Assembly: GCF_032911445.1 (NCBI RefSeq)
Contig: NZ_JAWJEJ010000001.1
Location: forward strand, 1,674,001-1,738,000
Reading direction: 5' to 3'
Length of the DNA: 64,000 nucleotides
Origin: Sphingomonas sp. HF-S4
GTDB lineage: Bacteria > Pseudomonadota > Alphaproteobacteria > Sphingomonadales > Sphingomonadaceae
Shown here: piece by piece, positions 41,616 through 50,600 of the stretch
Layout: every line of letters starts with the position of its first letter
How positions within the stretch are numbered: position 1 is the stretch's first letter
Made by a program: the position numbers and the translations under genes
The notes under the pieces: generated by a model
Seen by the model: only the letters and a program-made list of their open reading frames with translations
Database searches by the model: none
What the model was told of the DNA's origin: nothing

Positions 41616-41635
41616 CCGGGCATGCAAATGCCCGG
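41616..41635. terminator. Stem-loop after the receptor gene
   Basis: CCGGGCAT pairs with ATGCCCGG around GCAA, 14 bases after the stop. The stem is perfect but there is no T-run, so termination strength is uncertain. Confidence 0.5.
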
Positions 41636-41734
41636 AGCTGCCATCTCGACCTTCCATGGCGCGCTCGCCAACGTTTGCGCAGATACGCGCTTGACGATCC
41701 GCCAAGCGCCCCCTAATTGCGCCTTCCGCTGCAC

Positions 41735-41809
41735 GGCCCCTTCGTCTAGCGGTTAGGACGTCGCCCTCTCACGGCGAAAACACGAGTTCGATTCTCGTAG
41801 GGGTCACCA
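41735..41809 (+). tRNA. tRNA-Glu (CTC)
   Basis: A complete cloverleaf with encoded CCA: acceptor GGCCCCT with AGGGGTC, D-arm GTCTAGCGGTTAGGAC, anticodon loop CTCTCAC (anticodon CTC), T-arm ACGAGTTCGATTCTCGT. Its 3' 44 bases plus six further bases are duplicated exactly at 54166-54215, so the gene is the integration site of the island to its right. Confidence 0.95.
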
Positions 41810-41815
41810 GCGTTT
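41766..41815. repeat. Attachment repeat, left copy (in tRNA-Glu)
   Basis: 50 bases from the anticodon loop of tRNA-Glu to six bases past its CCA. They are identical to 54166-54215. This is the expected attL of a tyrosine-recombinase island. Confidence 0.9.
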
Positions 41816-41849
41816 TCAGGCACTTAGTTGCCCGATAGCTGCACGTTCA

Positions 41850-41890
41850 TGCAATTTACTGCAGATTTACTGCAAAACCGTAGCTGGAAA
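41850..41890. repeat. Arm-site-like repeat next to the left attachment repeat
   Basis: TGCA-ATTTAC-TGCA-GATTTAC-TGCA is followed by AAACCGTAGCTGGAAA. Related copies lie at 54041-54071 and 54249-54290, always close to an attachment repeat. Short TGCARATTTAC units in tandem fit integrase arm-type binding sites, though this is inference. Confidence 0.55.
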
Positions 41891-42195
41891 TCGGCGGATT
41901 TTCTCGGATTGTTCCGCACAGCAGTTGGTGCGCTGGCGCGTCGCCAATGTCTGATTCGCGCCCCAATAGCCGTTGTTCGGCGCTGGTCATGGCGATCCCA
42001 AAAGCAGACATTCGTTCAGGTCGAGTCGCCTGACCCGAACGGTGGAGAGCCGTCTGTACGCTATCGAGTGACATTGGCCGGACAATGAAGAGGCAGAATG
42101 TTGACGGGGCATCGGGACCTTGCGCGTTACCTGCTGTTGAATGCGCAAAGCCATCTGACCGTTGGAGTGGCGGTTGCCACATGGTATGGGGACAC
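41891..42195. other. Non-coding stretch at the island's left end
   Basis: About 300 bases between the arm-site-like repeat and the first cargo gene. No convincing gene is seen in any frame. It presumably holds the promoter of the deoxyribosyltransferase-like gene; I see no clear promoter hexamers. Confidence 0.45.
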
Positions 42196-42669
42196 ATGAG
42201 GATCTACCTGTCTGGACCGATCACCGGCGCATCGTGCGAGGAGATCACGGACTGGCGGGTGCAGGCCGCGGCGATGCTCCCGGCCGGCGTGGATGTCTAC
42301 GATCCGGCATCTTCGCCATACGACGCAGAACTCGCGAGCGACGCGCCGGAGACGCCTTCTGCCGCGCTCGCGCGACTTATGCACGGGCGTCTGGTCGTCG
42401 ACCGCAACAAGCACATCATCCAGTCGTCCGACGTCGTGCTGGCGAACTTGCTGCGTAGCGACCGGGCGTCGATCGGCTCGATTGGCGAACTCTTCTGGGC
42501 AAACGCCTTCCGTATCCCGATCGTGATCGTCCGTGAACAATCGGGCAACGTCCACGATCATGCGATGCTGAATGCGATCGCCAGTGTCGTAACTTCATCG
42601 CTCGAAGATGGCTGTGAGGCGGCGCTGAACATTCTAGGGACCGACGCACGCGTCGGCGGCCGCGGCTAG
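42196..42669 (+). CDS. Nucleoside 2-deoxyribosyltransferase-like protein
   Basis: A 157-residue protein starting MRIYLSGPITGASCEEI. The N-terminal IYLSGPI strand-loop, the central VDRNKHIIQSSDVVLANLL and the segment SIGSIGELFWANAFRIPIVIV match the nucleoside 2-deoxyribosyltransferase-like fold (the Glu in IGELFWA is the likely catalytic residue). Proteins of this fold cleave or exchange N-glycosidic bonds of nucleosides or nucleotides and turn up in phage-conflict loci. The ATG at 42196 is preceded by GGGGA. Convergent with the radical SAM gene, with one base between stops. Confidence 0.75.
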   Translation: MRIYLSGPITGASCEEITDWRVQAAAMLPAGVDVYDPASSPYDAELASDAPETPSAALARLMHGRLVVDRNKHIIQSSDVVLANLLRSDRASIGSIGELFWANAFRIPIVIVREQSGNVHDHAMLNAIASVVTSSLEDGCEAALNILGTDARVGGRG

Positions 42670-42670
42670 C

Positions 42671-43921
42671 TCAGGCGGCGAGTTCTTGGGCGAGTTCCGA
42701 TGACTCGTAGATCTTGAAGCCGGTCTCGTCGATCTCGCCCGTCGGCCGCACTCCATCGAAGAAGGCAGGCGAGTAAGGGCTCTTCCCACCATTCCACCGC
42801 CGGCTCATCAGCGCGAGCCAGTCGGTGCGGCCTTCGCGCTGGTCGGCGGGGATTCGGCGGCGCCAGTCCATGTAGTTGCCGACCGATTGCGCCGGAGACC
42901 AGAGCTCTTCCAGCATGTCGAAGGTCACACGCTTGTCGGTACGCTCAAGGGAAGCCCGGATGGCGCCCACGAAATTCCCCGTGAAGTGGTTGGCCCCGTC
43001 TAGGGTAAGCTCGGAAGCGCCGCAGCAGCCGTTGCCGTCGCTCCACGGGATGAACTCCGTGTCGCCGGCGCCGAACTTGACGCCAAGGGTATGGGAAAGC
43101 TGCCTTGCGCGCCGGACGAAGGGACGCTTCGCATCCCTTGACAGCGACCAGTCGGGGCCCAACCGGACAACACCGAGCCCGCGCATCCGCCCGATGATGT
43201 CGTATCCCAGCGCCCTGCTGGCGGCGGCCATCTCGGTATCCATCGATTCTCCCGGTATTTTCAGGTACTCGAACGAGAGCTGTCGCGCCCCGGCTCTGGC
43301 AGCGGCCTCCGCCATCGCGAGGGCCTCCTCCTCGTGGCCGGGGAAAATCGGCTGGATCCGTAGTCCTGTGACGATGCGGCGCGCGCTCAGCGCTAGAAGC
43401 GCCTGCTCTGTCGCTGCGAACCCTTCGGTTTTGGGCTCGATGGCGCGGCGCAGCGGCTCCGGAATGCCGGCCGCCGAGAGGCGCACCACGACGTTCATGC
43501 CTTCCAGCAGAGAGAGGTAGGGCTCGCTGACGGGGAGCGATCCCTTCGTGCTGATGAGCGTCGGATAGCCGTGGTCTCGGAGGACGCCGAGCAGTTCGCG
43601 GGTGACGCCGAGTTCCGCCTCCATCGGGGTGAACGGATCCTGCAGGCCTCCCAGCTGCAAGGGCACTCGCCGGGCTAGGAACTCATCGACTGCGGACCGC
43701 ACGTCCCCGCGCGCCACGCGTTCGAGCCTCAGCCCCAGCGCCTTGGGGTTGGCCTGATGGATGCCCTTCGACGCCCAGGCCCGCGAGCGATCGCGCGAGA
43801 AGCAGTAGGTGCAGCCGAACTGGCAGGTATCGTATGAGTCCAGCCGGATGGGCGCGGCGCAGAAGAATATCTGTCCCGTTACGCTGAGTGCGTGCTTGTA
43901 GGTTCCCTGCGCTGTGGGCAT
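42671..43921 (-). CDS. SPL-family radical SAM protein
   Basis: A 416-residue protein related to spore photoproduct lyase-like/Rv2578c-type radical SAM enzymes. The cluster motif is CQFGCTYC (Cys-x3-Cys-x2-Cys) near residues 35-42. The barrel continues with LQLGGLQDPFTPMEAELG, YPTLISTKGS and GLRIQPIFPG. The ATG at 43921 (MPTAQGTYKHAL) fits the family; the open frame upstream is non-coding. The gene lies 50 bases downstream of the membrane-protein gene on the same strand. Substrate unknown: nucleic acid repair is one option, nucleotide modification another. Confidence 0.85.
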   Translation of the reverse strand: MPTAQGTYKHALSVTGQIFFCAAPIRLDSYDTCQFGCTYCFSRDRSRAWASKGIHQANPKALGLRLERVARGDVRSAVDEFLARRVPLQLGGLQDPFTPMEAELGVTRELLGVLRDHGYPTLISTKGSLPVSEPYLSLLEGMNVVVRLSAAGIPEPLRRAIEPKTEGFAATEQALLALSARRIVTGLRIQPIFPGHEEEALAMAEAAARAGARQLSFEYLKIPGESMDTEMAAASRALGYDIIGRMRGLGVVRLGPDWSLSRDAKRPFVRRARQLSHTLGVKFGAGDTEFIPWSDGNGCCGASELTLDGANHFTGNFVGAIRASLERTDKRVTFDMLEELWSPAQSVGNYMDWRRRIPADQREGRTDWLALMSRRWNGGKSPYSPAFFDGVRPTGEIDETGFKIYESSELAQELAA

Positions 43922-43971
43922 CGTCGGCCTATCCCTCTTTCGCGCCAGTCCGCCTGGTCCGCCCGCTCCTG

Positions 43972-44811
43972 CTACACATTCTGGAAGCAGCAGGGCGAAG
44001 GCGTTTGCGGTTTCGGAGTCAGCAATACATGGCCGACCGCCAGCCCGACGGCGAGGATTAGCAGGGCGCCGGCGAGCCTCACCAAGGACCATGCGATCCA
44101 GCGCGACACCGGGTTCTCCTTCGCCGCCTCGGTGAGGACGATCCAGAAGAGTTCCTTGACTTTCAGGTCGAGCTTCTCGTCACTCTCGCGGATTGGCAGC
44201 ACGTATTTTCTCTCTATCCCGTCCGCGCTCGACTTCACGGTGAAGCCCATGATCAGGTCGCGGTCGAAGTTGACGGGCTCGTGCACGCAGAAGTCGTAGG
44301 TCGGGGTCGATCCGTCGGGCTGCGTGATCTCGACCCTCTTGGCGAGGTAACTGCCTTTGAATGAAGCGGTCAGCGGCAGCCTCGACCGCGACATGGCGGC
44401 GACGTCCTTGCTGAGTTTCTTCGCGACGGTCTCCTCCAGCAGCTTGAACACGTGCTCGAGCGATTGGATTGCATGGTAGAACTGCCAGAGCACCCAGCGG
44501 TGCGAGTGCTTCTTATCGTCGTAGGACTTGAAGTCGGGATACTCTTGGAGAATCGGTGGGGCGCGAAACTTTATGATGCCGATTGCCACCGCGTAGCAGA
44601 CGACGGCGGCGATGAAGCAACCGAGCGCATATACGCCGAGGTTCACCAAGTCGGCGAACTTGGTGACGATGGCGATGACGGAGAACAGGGTCGCCAAGGA
44701 GAGGGCGCTGCTCATGCGCGACGCCCCAATCAAGAACTGCCAGTCGGACCTGAAGCTCTTCGCGACCCCCTCGACCGAGAACGAGTGGGTTCTTCCCGGC
44801 GTCCGTGTCAC
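43972..44811 (-). CDS. Membrane protein of unknown function, island cargo
   Basis: A 279-residue protein with two N-terminal helices (about 35-53 and 57-78), a cytosolic-type domain of about 150 residues (HSHRWVLWQFYHAIQSLEHVFKLLEETVAKKLSKD...) and a C-terminal helix (about 245-265). The GTG start has AAGGGGGAAG just upstream. I recognise no family. The order membrane protein-radical SAM suggests one operon. The architecture resembles effector or sensor membrane proteins of defence loci only in a general way. Confidence 0.7.
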   Translation of the reverse strand: MTRTPGRTHSFSVEGVAKSFRSDWQFLIGASRMSSALSLATLFSVIAIVTKFADLVNLGVYALGCFIAAVVCYAVAIGIIKFRAPPILQEYPDFKSYDDKKHSHRWVLWQFYHAIQSLEHVFKLLEETVAKKLSKDVAAMSRSRLPLTASFKGSYLAKRVEITQPDGSTPTYDFCVHEPVNFDRDLIMGFTVKSSADGIERKYVLPIRESDEKLDLKVKELFWIVLTEAAKENPVSRWIAWSLVRLAGALLILAVGLAVGHVLLTPKPQTPSPCCFQNV

Positions 44812-44939
44812 GCTTCCCCCTTGAGTGCCTGATCCTGCTTACCTGTCAGCAAGTTGCTGGACAATCGCGCAAAGGACAAGATCAGCGCTGTTGCGTCCGT
44901 CGCTATGGTTTCCGGCGACACTAGACGCTACGGGGCCTG

Positions 44940-45062
44940 ATGGGCCGCAACGCGCCCCAATTGTCGCCGTTCGGCCTGAGGGAGCGCTACCACGAAACCT
45001 GTCGTTCGCGCATCTTGAACGCCATGCCGGGGAACGATGCCTATCGCGACAAGCGCAAATAG
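44940..45062 (+). CDS. Possible 40-residue protein
   Basis: A short frame (MGRNAPQLSPFGLRERYHET, ending YRDKRK) in the 310-base gap between the divergent membrane and PIN-like genes. It is basic and has protein-like composition, but no strong ribosome site. It could be a real small protein, a fragment of a lost gene, or chance. Confidence 0.3.
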   Translation: MGRNAPQLSPFGLRERYHETCRSRILNAMPGNDAYRDKRK

Positions 45063-45122
45063 TGCGTTGGTCGTACGATCAGGCGGTCTGGTTCCGCGCA
45101 GCACGCAACCTATATTCGTTAG

Positions 45123-46238
45123 ATGAACGAAACAGTTGAGCCGAATGTCTCCGCGCCACCACCGGGCAGTACGCTTTTCGTCTTCCAAGAGATCGAGAAT
45201 CCGGGAGGCGGAGAGTCACGTAGGATTGGTTTCACGGAAGTCGATATCGCACCGCGAAGCTATGAGGAACTAGCGTCTGCCAAGCTTCACCAAGCGATCT
45301 CGATCCCGCTGGAGATGTACAATGGCCGCATCCTTGAGACCAATATCGAGGGCATCGACGTCAGCAAATACGCCAACCTGAAGGCGAAGCTCGAGAGTCC
45401 GTTCACCGCAAAGGCCATCGGGCTGGTGCGCGGAGGCTGGCTACCTTCCGGCCTCGCGGCATCGCGGAGCAATTCGGTAGTCCTTCCCGATCGCAATATC
45501 GTCTCGGAGATCGTTGGACGCTTCGATGATGGCAAGAAGACCGGCCGCGATCCCGACTTCCTCGACCTATTCGAAAACAGTCAGGTACAGATCAACCCGA
45601 TGCTCTTTCCGCTAGAAGGGAACGGCCGATCATTGCCTGACGCAACGCTCGCTACGTCGCAACTGGAAGAGGCCGTAATCAAGCTAGGAAAGGCGCTGCC
45701 CACCGCGACGCTGATGGTGGGGCCTGAATCTTTGAAGGGCTTACTCGGGCTGATCGAAGACATTCGGCCGATCATGATGCGAGAGCAGGCTTTCCTGCGG
45801 CGGGTGGCTCCAATGCTGGCGAACCAGATCGCTCGAAATAAGGTCGATGCCCGGTGGGACGAGGTGCTGGAAGCGGCTCGGGAGACTGGCGTGCCGATGG
45901 ACTCGCTGGCAGTGATCGCCGCACTCAGCACGGTGGCCAATTCAGGGGCATGCCCAGCACGCAAGCTTCTTAAGTTCCACGCGGCCTACACCGACGCGGA
46001 CGCCTATAACGCCCTGTCGGACCTCAACACATTGAAAGTGCTGATCTATTGCTTCGCACTGGCTCCCGATCTCAACACGCAACTCTGTACCGGCGACCGC
46101 AACCTCGCCTTGTTCTGGGTCGGGTTGCGCGCCTCGGACATGGCTTGGGATGGGACAATGATGAGCGCGTCCTTCACGCCGAATGCGGCGATCCTGCCGG
46201 AGCCGTACAACGAGCGCTGGGTAGCGGCGCTCGGCTAA
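45123..46238 (+). CDS. Unknown island protein, possibly PIN-like
   Basis: A 371-residue protein (MNETVEPNVSAPPPGSTLFV). No family is recognised with confidence. Two segments recall PIN nucleases: NSVVLPDRNIVSEIVGRFDD near residue 125, with an early Asp, and LCTGDRNLALFWVG near residue 325, the usual strand with a late acidic residue. Acidic residues between them (EEAV) could complete the set. The rest is helical. It lies 135 bases upstream of the HEPN-like gene on the same strand, and the pair is probably co-transcribed. Confidence 0.65.
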   Translation: MNETVEPNVSAPPPGSTLFVFQEIENPGGGESRRIGFTEVDIAPRSYEELASAKLHQAISIPLEMYNGRILETNIEGIDVSKYANLKAKLESPFTAKAIGLVRGGWLPSGLAASRSNSVVLPDRNIVSEIVGRFDDGKKTGRDPDFLDLFENSQVQINPMLFPLEGNGRSLPDATLATSQLEEAVIKLGKALPTATLMVGPESLKGLLGLIEDIRPIMMREQAFLRRVAPMLANQIARNKVDARWDEVLEAARETGVPMDSLAVIAALSTVANSGACPARKLLKFHAAYTDADAYNALSDLNTLKVLIYCFALAPDLNTQLCTGDRNLALFWVGLRASDMAWDGTMMSASFTPNAAILPEPYNERWVAALG

Positions 46239-46373
46239 TAAGGCGGGGGCGGCCCCGCGGACGGACCAGGATTCCCCGCAGGGAAACAACTTCTCAACAT
46301 CAGGGCGGCCGCGCAGGGAGGCGAAATCGGTCGATCTCTTTTGGCTGTCGCTGTTACCGACTAAGATCGCGCG

Positions 46374-47159
46374 ATGAAAACACTCGCGAGCTGTATGCAA
46401 TGCTTGGCCGAAGACGGCTCCCCCAATCTCGCGTCGATGGCGGTGGTGCAGGTTCCGGAAGGCGGAATCTTCGAGCACCGGTGCAACCGCGGGCATCAGA
46501 CCTTCACAGTCGTGCAGAACACCAAGTTCGAGTTGCTGGCCGACATGGCGATAAGGGCGTTGGTCGAGGAAGACTATCGGGGGGCTATCTCAAATTTCGC
46601 AGCCTCGCTTGAGCGGCTCTATGATTTCTTCACGACCGCCACCCTTCGCAAACACGGCGTAAAAGCTGCAGCGACCGACAAGGGCAGGAAGAGCCTCCGA
46701 CTCTCCGAGCGGCAGCTCGGCGCCTTTGTCACGGCCTATATGTTTGAAGTCGGCGAGGCCCCAGATCTGCTCGATCAGAAACTGGTCAAGCTGCGCAATG
46801 ACGTGGTCCATGGCGGTAAGCTCGCGGGCCGACCGGATGCTATCAAATTTGGAAAGGCCGTATGCGCCTGCGCGGCACCGGTCCTCGCAAGACTGGATTC
46901 CGAGCCATACCAGGACATCGTTCAGGATCTCACCGCCGAGCTTATGCGCTCGCGCAGGGGCGAGGTAGCAAACTCGCAATACCCGATCGGCACAGGCGCC
47001 GTCGTGACACTATTTAGTCCACGAAGCGGGCCGCGGCAGGTCGACCTCGAAAGGGAGATCGCCGAGTATGCACGGCGCCCGGATTTGAAGCAGATGGTCG
47101 AACAGGCGCGAGCTTTTGGCGCCTTCCTCGAAAAGAACGATGGTCCGTCCGCGACCTAG
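46374..47159 (+). CDS. Zinc-ribbon plus HEPN-like protein
   Basis: A 261-residue protein. The N-terminus has CMQC (residues 8-11) followed by HRCNRGH (about 36-42), a possible zinc ribbon. From about residue 55 a helical domain follows with GAISNFAASLERLYDFFTTAT and KLRNDVVHGGKL near 138-149. The latter contains Arg-x4-His (RNDVVH), the hallmark of HEPN RNase domains, so ribonuclease activity is a reasonable prediction. The C-terminal 60 residues have no motif. With its PIN-like neighbour it could form an RNA-cleaving conflict module; this is inference. Confidence 0.72.
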   Translation: MKTLASCMQCLAEDGSPNLASMAVVQVPEGGIFEHRCNRGHQTFTVVQNTKFELLADMAIRALVEEDYRGAISNFAASLERLYDFFTTATLRKHGVKAAATDKGRKSLRLSERQLGAFVTAYMFEVGEAPDLLDQKLVKLRNDVVHGGKLAGRPDAIKFGKAVCACAAPVLARLDSEPYQDIVQDLTAELMRSRRGEVANSQYPIGTGAVVTLFSPRSGPRQVDLEREIAEYARRPDLKQMVEQARAFGAFLEKNDGPSAT

Positions 47160-47699
47160 TTTCGCGTCGAAGGGAAAGGGCAAGCCGGCACGGGCGAGCC
47201 GGGCAAATTCTAGCAGCCCGACCAGCGAAAGTTGCTGGTGGGCTACGCGCAATAGCGCGCAAGAAAGCAGCTCCGTTCTCTCACTGACGTAAGGGGGATG
47301 TCCGCTGTCGTCCTTGTTTGGTCGGAATCTGCCAGTCCGCAGCTGGCCCAATAGCCGCCTTCCCCCTCTCCTTTCACGGCTGAAACACGGGTTCGATTCC
47401 CGTGGGGGTCACCAATGATTTCAATGGGTTAGCTATCTCAGTAACCCGCGTGTCAAATATTCATCAAATATCTTTCTGCGGATGCGCGCGGCCTCGCGCG
47501 GACAAAATTGGCATTTCGCGAAGCATTGCCCTGCCTCCCTGGGGAGGCGATTCGAAGGCGCTAGGCCATGGCCGGAATTGGGCCGTCAGCGGACTGGCAG
47601 CTTCCAAACTCAAACAGCGCTAAAGCCGACAGCCAATAGGCGGTCGACTGAAACCGCGCGGTCGCCGTGTTCGCGCGGACCAGTTTCGCAACGAAAATT
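47160..47699. other. Non-coding stretch with internal tRNA-Glu fragment
   Basis: 540 bases between the HEPN-like gene and the 3' end of the helicase gene. Besides the attachment-like repeat at 47371-47414 I see only short frames with random composition. The sequence just right of the repeat, around TCAAATATTCATCAAATATC (47452-47471), is AT-rich with a small direct repeat and may be a recombinase-binding region. Confidence 0.5.
47371..47414. repeat. Diverged tRNA-Glu 3' fragment inside the island
   Basis: CTTTCACGG followed by ACACGGGTTCGATTCCCGT and GGGGGTCACCA resembles the 3' half of a tRNA-Glu but differs at several positions from the CTC tRNA at 41735-41809; it is closer to a TTC-type tRNA-Glu. 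It has no 5' half and cannot be a functional tRNA. It probably marks the junction of two inserted segments. Confidence 0.75.
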
Positions 47700-50600
47700 T
47701 CAAGCAGTCCGAAAATGGTCGCGGATATAGCCTGTCGCCTCGCTGAGCTTCAGTTCCTGGGTGGAGTTTCCCGATCGAACATAAAAGCGCTCGGCCACGC
47801 TACCAGAACGGTCTGCCACGTTGATGAACACCGGTTGCGCCGACGCGTCCATGTCAACGCGACATAGGGCCATCCCGTCGACTTCAGGAAAGGTGATCCT
47901 GATTTTCGAGGCCCGGCAGGCCTGTCCGAAATGCTTGGCGAAGAGGTTTGTGAGGTGGAGCTCGAACTTGTCACGATTTCCGCCGAGGCATGAGAAGTCG
48001 CGCTCGAGGCCCTTCGCCTCGCCTTCGTCCGAGACGCCAATCAGAAGCGTGCCGCCCACCCGGTTGGCGAAGCCGGCGAGCGTTTTCAGCACGATGTCCT
48101 CGAGCTTCCTATTCTCACCCCCCAGCCGAACATCCCAGCGGATCGTCTCCTTGAACTCGAGTCGTTCGTGTTCTCCTTCGGAGATCAGCACCTGGATCGG
48201 CGATGCGGAGCGCGGCGGTTCTGCGACCGGGGCCGACGCTCCTAGGACAAGCCGGTCGTCGCGTCGTGCCAGCCAGTCCTTAGCAATCGCCTTCGTCCAA
48301 GCGTCGGCAACGACCTTGCGCAGTTGCGCGCTGGTCGACTTGAAGCCGAGCGTGCGGCAGACGACGGTGCTGACCTCCTCCTCGGTCGCTCCGAAATTCG
48401 CGCGAACGACGTCCATCACGGCGGCTTCGATCTCGGCCGGCGGCAACATGTCCGGTTTGCGCAGCGTCGCCGACCGGACGGCACCGCGATCCCGGACCTT
48501 CAGCTTGCTGCCCGGAATCGAGAGGAAGTCGCCGTCCTCCGACAATCGACCGACCTTAACCGAGATCTCGACCGCCCGTTCGATCGCCTCCTGGATGCGA
48601 CCGCCCGCCCTCTTCAGGCCCCAAGCTTCCCGGATCCTGTTCACGATCTCGTCGATGTGGATCGGGCCTTCGACGGCCACGACTTCTTCGGCCAGCGAGG
48701 ACAGGATGCCGCGCGGCGTGCTGTGGAGTTCGGTGGTCACGTGGGCGGGTATCGTAAGCGCCGCCTCCTGATAGATGGAGACCTCCGGCTGATCGTCGTT
48801 GGCGACCAGGCCGATCTCCGTGAGCCCCTCGCGCTCTACCGATACGATCTCGATCGGGACCGCACGGGTCGAGCGCCATCCTTCGGCCTGAGCGTCGTAT
48901 TCCGCCTTAGCGCTTTCGATCCGCGCGATGACGAGGTCCAACTGCTCGTTCGGCCGCTGAAACCAGTCCGTGCTCCAGATTCGATGGATGTTCCAGCCGT
49001 GGCTCTCCAGCACCGACTGCCTGAGCCGATCGCGGTCGCGGGCGGACCGTGCTCCGTGGTAGGAGGCGCCGTCGCATTCGATGCCGAGCAGATATCGGCC
49101 CGGCCGTTCCGTGTCCGCCACGGCCAGGTCTATGAAGAAGCCTGCCAGTCCGACCTGCCGGCTCACCTGATAGCCACGAGCCTGGAGCGCCTTGGCGACC
49201 TGTTCCTCGAACACGCTGTCGTGATCCCGGCCGGTGCTCTCCGCCATCGTCATCTGCCCAGTGCGCGCGAAGTGCATGAAGAGCCTGAAGGCGAACACCC
49301 CCTTGCGGGTCTGCGCGAAGTCGGGCTCGATATCCTCGTCCGTCATCGAAGAGAAGACCTCGCAGCGCTGCTTCGCGCGGCTGATGAGCACGTTGAGGCG
49401 ACGCTCGCCCCCCTCGGTCCCGAGCGGTCCGAAGCGCATGGGCACGCGGCCGCCGGGAACCGTCGGTCCATAGCCCACCGAGATGAAGATCACGTCGCGC
49501 TCGTCGCCCTGCACGTTTTCGAGGTTCTTGACGAAGAACGGTTCGGAAGGGTGCGACTGGAAGAAGTTTTCGACCTCCGGCGGCAGGGACCGGCGCAGCA
49601 CTTCGAGCTGGTCGAGGACCGCACGGCGCTGGGACGTCGAGAAGGTTGCGACGCCGAGCGAGAGGTTCGGGTGCTCGCGCGCATGCGCGACGATCGCCTG
49701 CGCCACCATCTTGGCCTCGACCGCGTTGGTCCGCGTGCCGCCGGCGTCCCAAATACCCTGCGGAATCTGGTGAAAGCGCAGACCCATGCCGGCCTCCGCC
49801 GTGTAGGGGCTCGGCACGATGAACAACTTGTTCTCGTAGAATTGGCGATTGCTGACGGCAATCAGGGACTGGTGCTTGCTGCGGTAGTGCCAGCGCAGCA
49901 TTCGCGTCGGCAAGCCGCGAGCGGTGAACAGGCCGAGCACACTCTCGATATCGGCGACCCTGCTGCCGGCATCGTCGTCCTCGTCGTTCGCCGCGCCGGT
50001 CATCTTCGAGAAGAAGGCCGTGGGCGGCAGCTGCTTGGGGTCGCCCACCACAACGACCTGCTTGGCCCGCGCCACTGCGCCCAGTGCGTCGACCGGCTGG
50101 ATTTGGCTCGCCTCGTCCATGACGAGAAGGTCGAAGTCGAAGATTCCGGGCGCAAGGAACTGGGCGACCGAGAGCGGGCTCATCATGAAGACAGGCTTCA
50201 GTGCCTGCACCGCAGGAGCGGCCCGTTCCATGAGCTTGCGGATCGGCATGTGTCCGCGCCTGCGCGCGATCTCGGCGCGCAGAACGCCGAGCGGCCCGAC
50301 CGAGCCGCCGTCGCGCGGCGGCACTGCCTGATGGTGCGCCTTCACGACCTCGTAGCTCGCCGCGGCGATGCGCTGGCGGTCCATGTCGGCGAACTCGCGC
50401 GCGAGACGACCATGCAGCGTTCCGTCGAACGTGCCGAGCTCGGGATCGGACTGCACTTGATCGGCATAGACCGCCTCGTAATAGGCCATCTCGTAAGCGC
50501 CGATCACAGCATCCGGCGCCAAGCGCCCGTCGGCGAGCCGCCGCACCACCTCACCGCACCCTAGCGCAGCGGCTCGTCCGGTTCGGTCGCGATAGGCGAC

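Noticed and set aside
47371..47414. tRNA-Glu (TTC) gene
   Set aside because: The 5' half is absent; the sequence before it does not form a D-arm or acceptor strand.
48324..50564. 746-codon frame opposite the giant helicase gene
   Set aside because: Antisense shadow in a GC-rich gene, with random composition and no recognisable motif.
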